From CALHVX01 sp964640725 (lineage in GTDB: Bacteria; Pseudomonadota; Gammaproteobacteria; Pseudomonadales; Azotimanducaceae): a stretch of DNA of 51,110 bases. Positions 24,528-32,099 of the stretch are shown piece by piece (the first letter of the stretch is position 1; every line of letters starts with the position of its first letter). Under the pieces are notes generated by a model. The model did not search any database. It saw only the letters and a list, made by a program, of their open reading frames with translations, and was not told the DNA's origin. A program made the translations under genes and the position numbers. Location of the stretch: the NCBI GenBank assembly GCA_964640725.1, contig CAZXIJ010000029.1, forward strand, positions 1-51,110, read 5' to 3'.

Positions 24528-26729
24528 CTAGCTCAGGCACGGCTCCAGGCGCACCGGCACCGACTTGAAGGCCGGGGTCTTGCTGCGGCGGTCAGCCCGG
24601 GTGCCGATCAGTACGTTCGCTTCCGGGTAGTAGGCCAGCACGCTGTCCTTCGCCAGGGGGAAGGGGTGCACCTGCAGCCCGTCCATACGCCCGTGCGCTG
24701 AGACCAGGTTGGCGCGCGGACCGAGCTGCAGCCGGTCGATGAGCTCTGGCGACACCAGCACGCTCCAGCGGCTGCGGGTGCCCCGGTAGCTGTCCGCTTC
24801 TTCGTAGATCATGCTGTTGAACTGTCCTTCGCTGCGCACGCTGGCCAGCCGCAGGGGGTACTCCGCGGTCTCGCCAATGGCCGGCAGCGGCGTTACGGCA
24901 AAGCGGGCGCGGCCGCCCGGGGTGTTGAAGGCCGGAGTGTGGAGCGTGCGGTTGCGGACGACGAACTCCTTGCGGGCCACATCGATATCCTCCAGCGCCT
25001 CCATGCCGGGCACCGTGGCGGCGATGGCCTGGCGCAGGTTCTGATGGGACGCGAAGCGGTCGAAATCAAAGCTGGCGTTGGGCAGCAGCGCGCGGGCGAT
25101 CCGGGCCAGCACCCAGCTCTCCGGGCGGGTGCCTTCATGGCGGCGGATGCCGCCATCGCTCAGGCGCACGTAGTTGAACATCGATTCCTGCGTGGTCGAT
25201 TCCCACTCCTCGTCCCGAGCGGTGACCGGCAGGATCAGAGAGGCGCCGTCGTCACAGCCGTTCACGTGGCCGCTGTTCAGCGTGGTGGTCAGGAAGATGC
25301 GGCGCTGTACCCGGCTCAGGGCGGCGTCTGCCCAGCGTGTATTCGGCGTGCCGGCGTACAGGTTGCCGCCCATCATGACGGCGGCGTCGATGCCGCCCTC
25401 GGCGGCCGCGCTCATGCAGGCCAGGGTATCCATGCCTTCCTGCCGGGGCAGGGTGACGCCCAGCTCGCTTTGCAGGCGCGCCATGACCTCGCTGCCCAGC
25501 ACCGGCTTGACGCCCACGGTGCCGATGCCCTGGACGTTGCTGTGCCCGCGCAGGGGCAGCAGCCCGGCCCCCGGCCGGCCGATCATGCCGCGCAGCAGGG
25601 CAACGTTGGAGATGGCCTCGATATTGGCGACGCCGTGCTGGTGGTGCGTCATGCCCATGCCCCAGGCAAAGACGGCATTGGTTGCTGCGCCGTACACCGC
25701 CGCGACCGCTTCGATGTCCTGGCGGGACACGCCAGCGGCCTGCTCGATGCTGGCCCAGCTCAGCCGGGCCAGGTCCCGCTCCAGATCGACGAACTGCGTC
25801 GTGTGCGTGCGAATAAACGCGTCGTCCCGGGTGCCCTGGGCCAGCACGGCCTTGGCGAGCCCCTTGAACAGCGCGATGTCGCCGCCGATACGGGGCTGCA
25901 GGTAGTGGGTGGCGATTGGTGTTCCGCCCCGGAGCATAGAGCGCGCGCTGCTGGGCACCGCGAAACGCACCAGCCCCGGCTCCCGCGCCGGGTTGATGAC
26001 AATGACTTGCCCGCCCCGGGCACGCAGCCGCTCCAGCTGGTGAATAAAGCGCGGGTGGTTGGACGCCGGGTTGGCGCCAATCACGAACAGCTGGTCGCAC
26101 CGGCCCAGGTCCGCCAGCTCCACCGTCGCGGTGCCGGTGCCGATGGTGTTGCCGAGCGCCACGCTCGTCGCCTGATGGCAGTAGTAGGAGCAGTTGTTGA
26201 CGTTGTTGGTGCCGTACAGCCGCGCGATCAGCTGGAACAGAAAGGCCGCTTCGTTCGATGAGCGGCCCGAGGCGTAAAAGAAGCTGCGATTCGGCGCCGT
26301 CTCGCGCAGCCAGCCGGCCGCGAGGGCCAGCGCCTCGTCCCAGCCGATGGGGCGGAAGCGATCGCTCTTTGGATCCTTCCGCAGCGGCACGGTGAGCCGG
26401 CCAAGCTGTTCCAGCTCGCGGTTCGACAGCTCGCACAGCTCGCTGACCGGGTGGTCGAAGATCTGCGCCGGAATCGGCGGCTGTATGTCCGTCGACTGCG
26501 CCTGGATCGACTTGTTGCACACAGCGGGAAACTCGCCCAGCTCGTTCGTCATGCCGCCCTGCTGTCCGCCCATGCCCAGGCCGCAGGCTTTGCAGGTGTT
26601 GTTGGCGCGCAGGGCCTTGGAGGAATCCAGCAGCCCGATGCGCCGGACCGTGTTCAGCGTGTACAGCACTTTGCGCGCACCGCCGCCGATGCGTTGCCGG
26701 GGCAGGGCTGGCGGTGTCCTGTCGCTCAC
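24528..26729 (-). CDS. FdhF/YdeP-type molybdopterin oxidoreductase
   Basis: A 733-residue molybdenum enzyme related to formate dehydrogenase H. The N-terminal CKACGLGMGGQQGG is the reduced-Cys motif of the Fdhalpha-like (TIGR01701/YdeP) group. The molybdopterin core has FFYASGRSSNEAAFLFQL, RLYGTNNVNNCSYYCHQAT and GANPASNHPR, and the tail is the MopB-CT domain (YPEANVLIGTR). The four-Cys [4Fe-4S] signature of true formate dehydrogenases is absent at the N-terminus, so formate as substrate is not supported. GTG 26729 overlaps the symporter stop (GTGA, 26726-26729), so it is co-translated with a sodium:solute symporter, an unusual pairing. Confidence 0.88.
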   Translation of the reverse strand: MSDRTPPALPRQRIGGGARKVLYTLNTVRRIGLLDSSKALRANNTCKACGLGMGGQQGGMTNELGEFPAVCNKSIQAQSTDIQPPIPAQIFDHPVSELCELSNRELEQLGRLTVPLRKDPKSDRFRPIGWDEALALAAGWLRETAPNRSFFYASGRSSNEAAFLFQLIARLYGTNNVNNCSYYCHQATSVALGNTIGTGTATVELADLGRCDQLFVIGANPASNHPRFIHQLERLRARGGQVIVINPAREPGLVRFAVPSSARSMLRGGTPIATHYLQPRIGGDIALFKGLAKAVLAQGTRDDAFIRTHTTQFVDLERDLARLSWASIEQAAGVSRQDIEAVAAVYGAATNAVFAWGMGMTHHQHGVANIEAISNVALLRGMIGRPGAGLLPLRGHSNVQGIGTVGVKPVLGSEVMARLQSELGVTLPRQEGMDTLACMSAAAEGGIDAAVMMGGNLYAGTPNTRWADAALSRVQRRIFLTTTLNSGHVNGCDDGASLILPVTARDEEWESTTQESMFNYVRLSDGGIRRHEGTRPESWVLARIARALLPNASFDFDRFASHQNLRQAIAATVPGMEALEDIDVARKEFVVRNRTLHTPAFNTPGGRARFAVTPLPAIGETAEYPLRLASVRSEGQFNSMIYEEADSYRGTRSRWSVLVSPELIDRLQLGPRANLVSAHGRMDGLQVHPFPLAKDSVLAYYPEANVLIGTRADRRSKTPAFKSVPVRLEPCLS

Positions 26730-28501
26730 TGGGGGGCCATGTCGCCGTCGGCGGCGCCGTGGGACTGCCGCGTGCCCGGCACGCGAATGTCGTTCACCAG
26801 GTCTTGAACGGCCTGGGGCGGCGGGGCGGTCGCCAGCGCGACGCCGATGCCGACACCCAGCGCCAGCCACATGAACAGGAAGCCAATGCCCTCGGGCGAG
26901 ACGCCCAGCAACCACTGTTCCGGCGTGCCGCCCCCAAACTTGAAATAGTAGATGTAGCCGAAGGTGCTGATCAGCCCGGTCAGCATGGCGGCGATGGCGC
27001 CCTGCTGATTCATGCGCCGCCAGAAGATGCCCAGGAAGATGATGGGGAACAAGGACGCGGCGGCGAGCCCGAAGGCAAAGGCGACGACCTGCGCCACGAA
27101 GCCCAGCTGCGAGGCGAACAGTCCCAGCAGGCCGGCGGCCAGCACCGCGCCGGCCGCTGACAGGCGCGCGATGCGCAGCTCCGTGCGATCGTCCATGGTC
27201 TTGAACAGGGTGCGCCGGCACAGATCGTGGCTGACGGCCGAGGAGATCACCATCAGCAGGCCGGCTGCGGTCGACAGCGCCGCGGCGAGGCCGCCAGCGA
27301 CGACCAGCCCGATGACCCAGCCCGGCAGGCCGGCGATTTCCGGATTGGCGAGCACAAAGATGTCGTTGTTGGCGACCACCTCGTTAGCCAGGCCGTCCGG
27401 CGCTGCCGGCCCGCGAATCTGCATGCGGCCGTCGCCGTTCTTGTCGTCGAAGGCCACAAGCTCCGTGGGCTCCCAGTTCTTGAACCAGGCTGGCACCGGT
27501 TTGCCGCCGGCGGCCGCGATGGCATCAGCCTGGGCCTGGTAATCATCGCCGGCGATGTAGGTCGCCTCGTTCACGGTCTCGACAAAGTTCAGCCGGGCAA
27601 AGGCACCGACCGCTGGCGCCAGGGTGTAGAGCAGCGCGATAAACACCAGCGCGTAGCCGGCGGAGATGCGCGCGGCGTCGGCGTTGCGCACGGTAAAGAA
27701 GCGGATGATCACGTGCGGCAGCCCGGCGGTGCCGAACATCAGGGCGCCGGTAATGCAGAACACGTCGAAGGTGCTTTTGCTGGTGCTGGTGTACTCCAGA
27801 AAGCCGAGATCGGTAATCACCTGGTTCAGCTTGTCGAGCATGGACTGCTCGCTGCCGGCGACGGTGCCGATAAATCCGAGCTGCGGGACTGCTGTGTCGG
27901 TGATGATGAGCGAGATAAAGATCGCCGGCACCGTGTAGGCAAAGATCAGCACGCAGTACTGCGCCACCTGCGTGTAGGTGATGCCTTTCATGCCGCCGAG
28001 CACCGCGTAGAAGAACACGATCACCATGCCAACCACGATGCCGTACTCGTAGGGCACGCCCAGGAAGCCGGAAAAAGCGACGCCGACGCCCTTCATCTGC
28101 CCGGCAATGTAGGTAAAGGACACGAACAGCGCGCAAACCACCGCGACGATGCGCGCAAAGGTGGAGTAATACCGGTCGCCTACAAAGTCCGGCACTGTGA
28201 ATTTGCCGAACTCGCGCAGAAAGGGCGCGAGCAGCAGCGCCAGCAGCACGTAGCCGCCTGTCCAGCCCATAAGGTAAACGGAACCGCCGTAGCCCAGGAA
28301 CGCGATCAGCCCGGCCATGGACAGGAACGATGCCGCAGACATCCAGTCTGCGGCGGTGGCCATGCCGTTCAGGGTGGGGTGTACGTCGTGGCCGGCGACG
28401 TAGAAGTCGTTGGTGGAGCCTGCCCGGGCCCAGATGGCGATGCCGATATAGAGCGCGAAGGTCACGCCCACGAACAGGTAGCTCCAGTATGTCTGATCCA
28501 T
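26726..28501 (-). CDS. Sodium:solute symporter large subunit (SSS, VC_2705-like)
   Basis: A 591-residue permease of the solute:sodium symporter family with about 13 TM helices. TFALYIGIAIWARAGST, FYVAGHDVHPTLNGMATAAD, AGLIAFLGYGGSVYLMGW and the GGMKGITYTQVAQYCVL sodium-site helix match the VC_2705 subfamily, close to ActP-type acetate carriers. A soluble loop of about 60 residues with acidic/Asn residues (FDDKNGDGRM) sits between later helices and resembles a calcium-binding loop. It follows the DUF4212 small-subunit gene by four bases and overlaps the FdhF-like gene. The solute is unproven; short-chain monocarboxylates are likely. Confidence 0.92.
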   Translation of the reverse strand: MDQTYWSYLFVGVTFALYIGIAIWARAGSTNDFYVAGHDVHPTLNGMATAADWMSAASFLSMAGLIAFLGYGGSVYLMGWTGGYVLLALLLAPFLREFGKFTVPDFVGDRYYSTFARIVAVVCALFVSFTYIAGQMKGVGVAFSGFLGVPYEYGIVVGMVIVFFYAVLGGMKGITYTQVAQYCVLIFAYTVPAIFISLIITDTAVPQLGFIGTVAGSEQSMLDKLNQVITDLGFLEYTSTSKSTFDVFCITGALMFGTAGLPHVIIRFFTVRNADAARISAGYALVFIALLYTLAPAVGAFARLNFVETVNEATYIAGDDYQAQADAIAAAGGKPVPAWFKNWEPTELVAFDDKNGDGRMQIRGPAAPDGLANEVVANNDIFVLANPEIAGLPGWVIGLVVAGGLAAALSTAAGLLMVISSAVSHDLCRRTLFKTMDDRTELRIARLSAAGAVLAAGLLGLFASQLGFVAQVVAFAFGLAAASLFPIIFLGIFWRRMNQQGAIAAMLTGLISTFGYIYYFKFGGGTPEQWLLGVSPEGIGFLFMWLALGVGIGVALATAPPPQAVQDLVNDIRVPGTRQSHGAADGDMAPQ

Positions 28502-28505
28502 GCCC

Positions 28506-28778
28506 TTAGCCCTTGATGCCGTAGCGGCGCTCGAGCCGGCGCATGGCCAGGCAGTACCAGAAGATCAGCAGCACGAACACGTAGATGGCGCCTTGCTGCG
28601 CGAACCAGAAGCCGAGCGGGGCGCCGCCGATGCGAAACTGGTCCAGGAAATCGCGCAGCAGAATGCCGGCGCCGTAGGAGGCGGCAAACCAGATCGTCAT
28701 GAGCGTGATGGTCAGGCGCAAGGTCGCGCGCCAGTAGGCTTGCTGCCGGGCAGCTTCGTCAGTCACCTTGGGTGTCAA
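28506..28778 (-). CDS. DUF4212 small subunit of the sodium:solute symporter
   Basis: A 90-residue protein with two TM helices: YWRATLRLTITLMTIWF and a second in IGGAPLGFWFAQQGAIYVFVL, ending with a basic RRLERRYG. These are hallmarks of the DUF4212 family that pairs with VC_2705-type symporters. TTG 28778 gives the normal family length and has GAGGGG about six bases upstream; a GTG at 28766 is the alternative. It is the first gene of the operon with the symporter and the molybdoenzyme. Confidence 0.85.
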   Translation of the reverse strand: MTPKVTDEAARQQAYWRATLRLTITLMTIWFAASYGAGILLRDFLDQFRIGGAPLGFWFAQQGAIYVFVLLIFWYCLAMRRLERRYGIKG

Positions 28779-28827
28779 GGCTGTCCCCTCTGTCTGTCTG
28801 CGACAGAGGATACCCGCAACGGGAAGT

Positions 28828-28851
28828 GAGCGCCGCCGGGCGGCGGCGCTC
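28828..28851. terminator. Strong hairpin between TonB receptor 1 and the symporter operon
   Basis: GAGCGCCGCC-GGGC-GGCGGCGCTC is a perfect 10-base GC-rich stem with a 4-base loop, 21 bases past the receptor stop. It has no U-tract but is well placed to end receptor transcription or protect its 3' end. Confidence 0.6.
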
Positions 28852-28872
28852 CTTGTTCGGCTTCGGGTCGGG

Positions 28873-31806
28873 CTAGATGCGCCCGCGAACGCCCAGGAAC
28901 CAGTAGCGGCCAATCGCGTCGTAGACGGCCTGATTGGTCTCGGCCTGGGTGCCGTAGACGCCCCGCGGCGGCTCTTCGTCGGTGAGGTTGTTGACCCCGC
29001 CGTAGATCTCCACCGTGGCCTGGTCCAGATTGAGGAAGTACTGGAAGTTCAGGCTGTGGTACAGGATGTCGCCGGCGGTGTTCGGCGAGAAATCTTCGCC
29101 GATGTCCTCGCCGCGCGCGTAGCGCTTCATATCGCCCAGGTAGCGGCCCGTCCAGCCGACGGAAACCGGGCCGACCGTGTAGGACGCTGTGGCTCGGAAC
29201 GATCGGATCGGGTCACCGATCTCGCCGCGCTCGATGTCGATCTCGTCCGGACGATCCTGGAACACGAATTCGTCCAGTTCCTTCAGGTAGGTGCCGACAA
29301 AGTTCAGGCGTAGTTGGCCACCCAACCAGCTGTTCTCGGATCCGCCCGTCCAGTCCGACAGGGACTTGTTGTAGGAGATGGCGACGTCGATGCCCTCGGT
29401 CGTCAGCTTCGAGGCGTTCACGAAGGTGGAGCGCAGGAAGTCGATGTCCTGGGTGGTCGGGTCCCGGGTGAACAGGCTGCAGAAGTTGGCGTCCGGGCCG
29501 CCGGTGGCGTCGACGCAGTTGTCAACGATGTCCTGGGCCGTGACCAGGGTAATCGCGTCTTCGATCTCGATGTCGTAGTAGTCAACGGTGATCGCGAGGC
29601 CGTCTGCCCAGCTTGGCTGGTAGATGATGCCGTAGGTCAGGCTTTCCGAATCCTCGGCTTCCAGATCCCGGTTGCCGCTGGACTCGGACTCAATGGAGAC
29701 GTTGTCGTTGGCCTGAAAGCCCGGAGGCAATCCCAGCGCCGCGCAGTTCGCCGCGCGATCGGGGTCGTCATTGATTTCGTCCGCATCGCAGGGGTCGTTG
29801 ATGGACGAGAAGCCGGGGGTCGCCGGCCGGAACGCTTCGGTGATGCTTGGGGCCCGCACGGCCTCGGAGTAGGTCGCCCGCAGCCGCAGCTGATCGAAGG
29901 GGGCCCACAGCACGCCGGTTTTCCAGGCCACGGCACTGCCGGAGTGGGTGTAGTCGGCGTAGCGGTAGGCGGCGTCAACCGTGAGTTCCTGGATGCCGGG
30001 CAGGTCAGCCAGCAGTGGCAGGGTCAGCTCGCCGAAGCCCTCAAAGACTTCGTAGCCGCCCACCTCGTCGGGCTGCGCCGCGCTTTCCGTCAGGTCCTGC
30101 TGCACGATCGGGTCGCCGTTGGTCTCGCTTTCCTCGCGCCGCCACTCGATGCCCGCGGCCCAGCCAATGCTGCCGCCGGGAAGCGCCAGGCCTTCAAAGG
30201 CGTTGGAGACCACCGTGAAGCCGGCGGACTGCTGCGTGAGCTGCTGTTCTTCTTCTGTCTTGATAAAGGAGAACGCGACCGCTTCGTTGGAGTTCTGCTG
30301 GCCGAAGGGGTTGAAGGGGATGCAGTCACCGAGCACTGCGGCGGAGGGGTCCCGGCATACGATGTCGCCGGTGCCCGGGTCGCGGATCGCGTCGACGGCG
30401 GCGACCAGGTTGGCGGGAACCCGGCGGTTAAAGCCAACGACCGTATTTTTGACCCGGCCGTAGTTGTAGTAGGCGTCGTACTCGAGCTCGCCGATGCCGG
30501 TGTCGAACAGGCCGCGCATGCCGACGACAACGCGTTCCGTGTCGCGATCGATGCCGTTGCGGCGGCTGCCGGCGTCCGCATGGAAGCGGGCAAGCCCGGC
30601 CGAGGTCACACCCTGGCCCAGCAGCTCGGTGCGCAGCCCCTCGTCCAGGAACGGGTTGTCGGCGACGTTGATGGTCAGGCTGCCGAAGTTAAAGCTCGGC
30701 TGCAGCTCTTCCTCGATGTCGGTGCGTACGTACTTGCCGTCCAGGTACACCTCTGCCGCTTCGCTGATCTCGTAGCGCAGCGTGGCATTGAGGGTTTCCT
30801 TGCTGATGTCCGGAATGACCGTGATGTAGTCGTCCAGCTCGAAGCAGAAATCGCAGCCGTTCGGGAACTGGCCAAAGGCAAAGCTGTTGGACAGGCCACG
30901 CTCAGCCTGGGGCTGTGGGTTGCCCTGGTTGTCAAAGGCGATGATGCCTGCGCTGTTGCCGAAGCTGGTGGCTGGTCCGCCAAAGGGGAACAGCACGGCG
31001 TTCTCGTCAATGCGTTCGCTGATGATGCCGGGCACCACAATGCGGTCCGGAATGCCGTCGGTCTCGCTGGTGTTGTCCGGGTTGATGGCGGTGCCGAAGT
31101 TCTGGTTGAAGCTCTGGTCCGTGGCCTGGATATCGCCGAGCCGCTCGTTGATGTAAGACACGGTGAAGTTGCCGCGCTCGCTCGCGAAGGCCTTGCCGAA
31201 GGTGGCCGACATGGTGTGGTTCTGGCCGTAGTCGGCACCGGCACGACCGCCGCTGACGTCGAACTCGAAACCTTCGAAATCCTCCCGCAGGACGACGTTG
31301 ATGACGCCGGACACGGCGTCGGAGCCGTAGACCGCCGACGCGCCGCCGGTGATGACTTCGACCCGCTCGATCAGCGCTTTCGGAATGCTGTTCAGGTCGA
31401 CCGAGGTGGTGCCCGGCGAGCCGCCGACGTGGCGCTTGCCGTTGACCAGGGTCAGCGTCCGCTGGTCGCCCAGGCGCCGCAGGTCGGGCAGGTTCAGGCC
31501 GGCAAGATCGCCGAAGCTGTTGGTGTTGCCGGTCAGGGTCGCCGTTGAGCCCAGGGCAGGCAGCTCGGCGAGGAGCTGGCCCAGGTCGGGCGTGCCGGAC
31601 ATCTGGATGTCCTGCGCTGAGACCGTGGTCACGGGTGTCGGTTGCGTCAGGTTGGGACGCGAGATGCGGGAACCGGTAACGACGACCTCTTCGATTTCGA
31701 TGGTCTCGTCGTCAGCGGCCCCGGCGGATCCGGGCGCAAACGCCGCGGACAGCAAGGCTCCGAACACGGCAAGCAGCCGTGTCCGAGCTCCGGATGAATG
31801 AGTCAT
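28873..31806 (-). CDS. TonB-dependent outer-membrane receptor 1
   Basis: About 977 residues. The signal peptide (LLAVFGALLSAAFAPGSAGA) is followed by a TonB-box-like IEEVVVTGSRIS. A plug domain follows (GLNLPDLRRLGDQRTLTLVNGKR, IERVEVITGGASAVYGSDAVSGVINVVLR) and a 22-strand barrel ends in an aromatic-rich terminus (YWFLGVRGRI). Two Cys pairs lie in extracellular loop regions (CDFCFELDDY; CDADEI...NCAALG). The family imports large scarce nutrients (siderophores, oligosaccharides, peptides); nothing here fixes the ligand. ATG 31806 gives the signal peptide, with GGGGAT upstream. It is paralogous to the next gene upstream over its full length. No sigma/anti-sigma pair is nearby. Confidence 0.93.
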   Translation of the reverse strand: MTHSSGARTRLLAVFGALLSAAFAPGSAGAADDETIEIEEVVVTGSRISRPNLTQPTPVTTVSAQDIQMSGTPDLGQLLAELPALGSTATLTGNTNSFGDLAGLNLPDLRRLGDQRTLTLVNGKRHVGGSPGTTSVDLNSIPKALIERVEVITGGASAVYGSDAVSGVINVVLREDFEGFEFDVSGGRAGADYGQNHTMSATFGKAFASERGNFTVSYINERLGDIQATDQSFNQNFGTAINPDNTSETDGIPDRIVVPGIISERIDENAVLFPFGGPATSFGNSAGIIAFDNQGNPQPQAERGLSNSFAFGQFPNGCDFCFELDDYITVIPDISKETLNATLRYEISEAAEVYLDGKYVRTDIEEELQPSFNFGSLTINVADNPFLDEGLRTELLGQGVTSAGLARFHADAGSRRNGIDRDTERVVVGMRGLFDTGIGELEYDAYYNYGRVKNTVVGFNRRVPANLVAAVDAIRDPGTGDIVCRDPSAAVLGDCIPFNPFGQQNSNEAVAFSFIKTEEEQQLTQQSAGFTVVSNAFEGLALPGGSIGWAAGIEWRREESETNGDPIVQQDLTESAAQPDEVGGYEVFEGFGELTLPLLADLPGIQELTVDAAYRYADYTHSGSAVAWKTGVLWAPFDQLRLRATYSEAVRAPSITEAFRPATPGFSSINDPCDADEINDDPDRAANCAALGLPPGFQANDNVSIESESSGNRDLEAEDSESLTYGIIYQPSWADGLAITVDYYDIEIEDAITLVTAQDIVDNCVDATGGPDANFCSLFTRDPTTQDIDFLRSTFVNASKLTTEGIDVAISYNKSLSDWTGGSENSWLGGQLRLNFVGTYLKELDEFVFQDRPDEIDIERGEIGDPIRSFRATASYTVGPVSVGWTGRYLGDMKRYARGEDIGEDFSPNTAGDILYHSLNFQYFLNLDQATVEIYGGVNNLTDEEPPRGVYGTQAETNQAVYDAIGRYWFLGVRGRI

Positions 31807-31871
31807 TTGATATCCCCAAGATGCCAATGGTTTGACTGAGTCGGTCAGGCGCTCGATCTCCGTCGAGTGCG

Positions 31872-31887
31872 CCCCCATTCAACCGCA
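31872..31887 (-). promoter_or_regulatory. Leader element shared by both TonB receptor genes
   Basis: The 16-base sequence CCCCCATTCAACCGCA occurs here and at 35105-35120, each 65-70 bases before the ATG of a receptor gene. On the minus strand it lies just downstream of an AT-rich stretch (TTGTTTCTTAATT) that could hold the promoter. Conservation outside coding sequence suggests a common regulatory or 5'-UTR signal, or simply a duplicated leader. Confidence 0.5.
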
Positions 31888-32049
31888 GAGTCCAATTAAG
31901 AAACAACTAAATGGTGTTGAACAATCAGGCCGATTCGGCGGCAGAACTGCCAATGCGTCAAAAAAATTGTCTTGTGCGCGGGGGAAGAGGGCCCGTGGGC
32001 GATCCTGTGGCGCTGCGCCGCCGATTCGGCGCAAGCTTCGGGAGGGAGG

Positions 32050-32075
32050 CGTTCCCGGCAACCCTGCCGGGAACG
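32050..32075. terminator. Hairpin downstream of TonB receptor 2
   Basis: CGTTCCCGGC-AACCCT-GCCGGGAACG is a perfect 10-base stem with a 6-base loop, 24 bases after the receptor 2 stop. A second smaller stem (GCGCCG-CCGATT-CGGCGC, 32015-32032) follows on the minus strand. Neither has a U-tract. Together they separate the two receptor transcripts within the 293-base gap. Confidence 0.6.
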
Positions 32076-32099
32076 GATCAGTTGCGGGCGTAGAGGGGG

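Noticed and set aside
24528..26729. Formate dehydrogenase
   Set aside because: The N-terminal four-Cys cluster signature and partner subunits are missing; it belongs to the FdhF-like YdeP group of unknown substrate.
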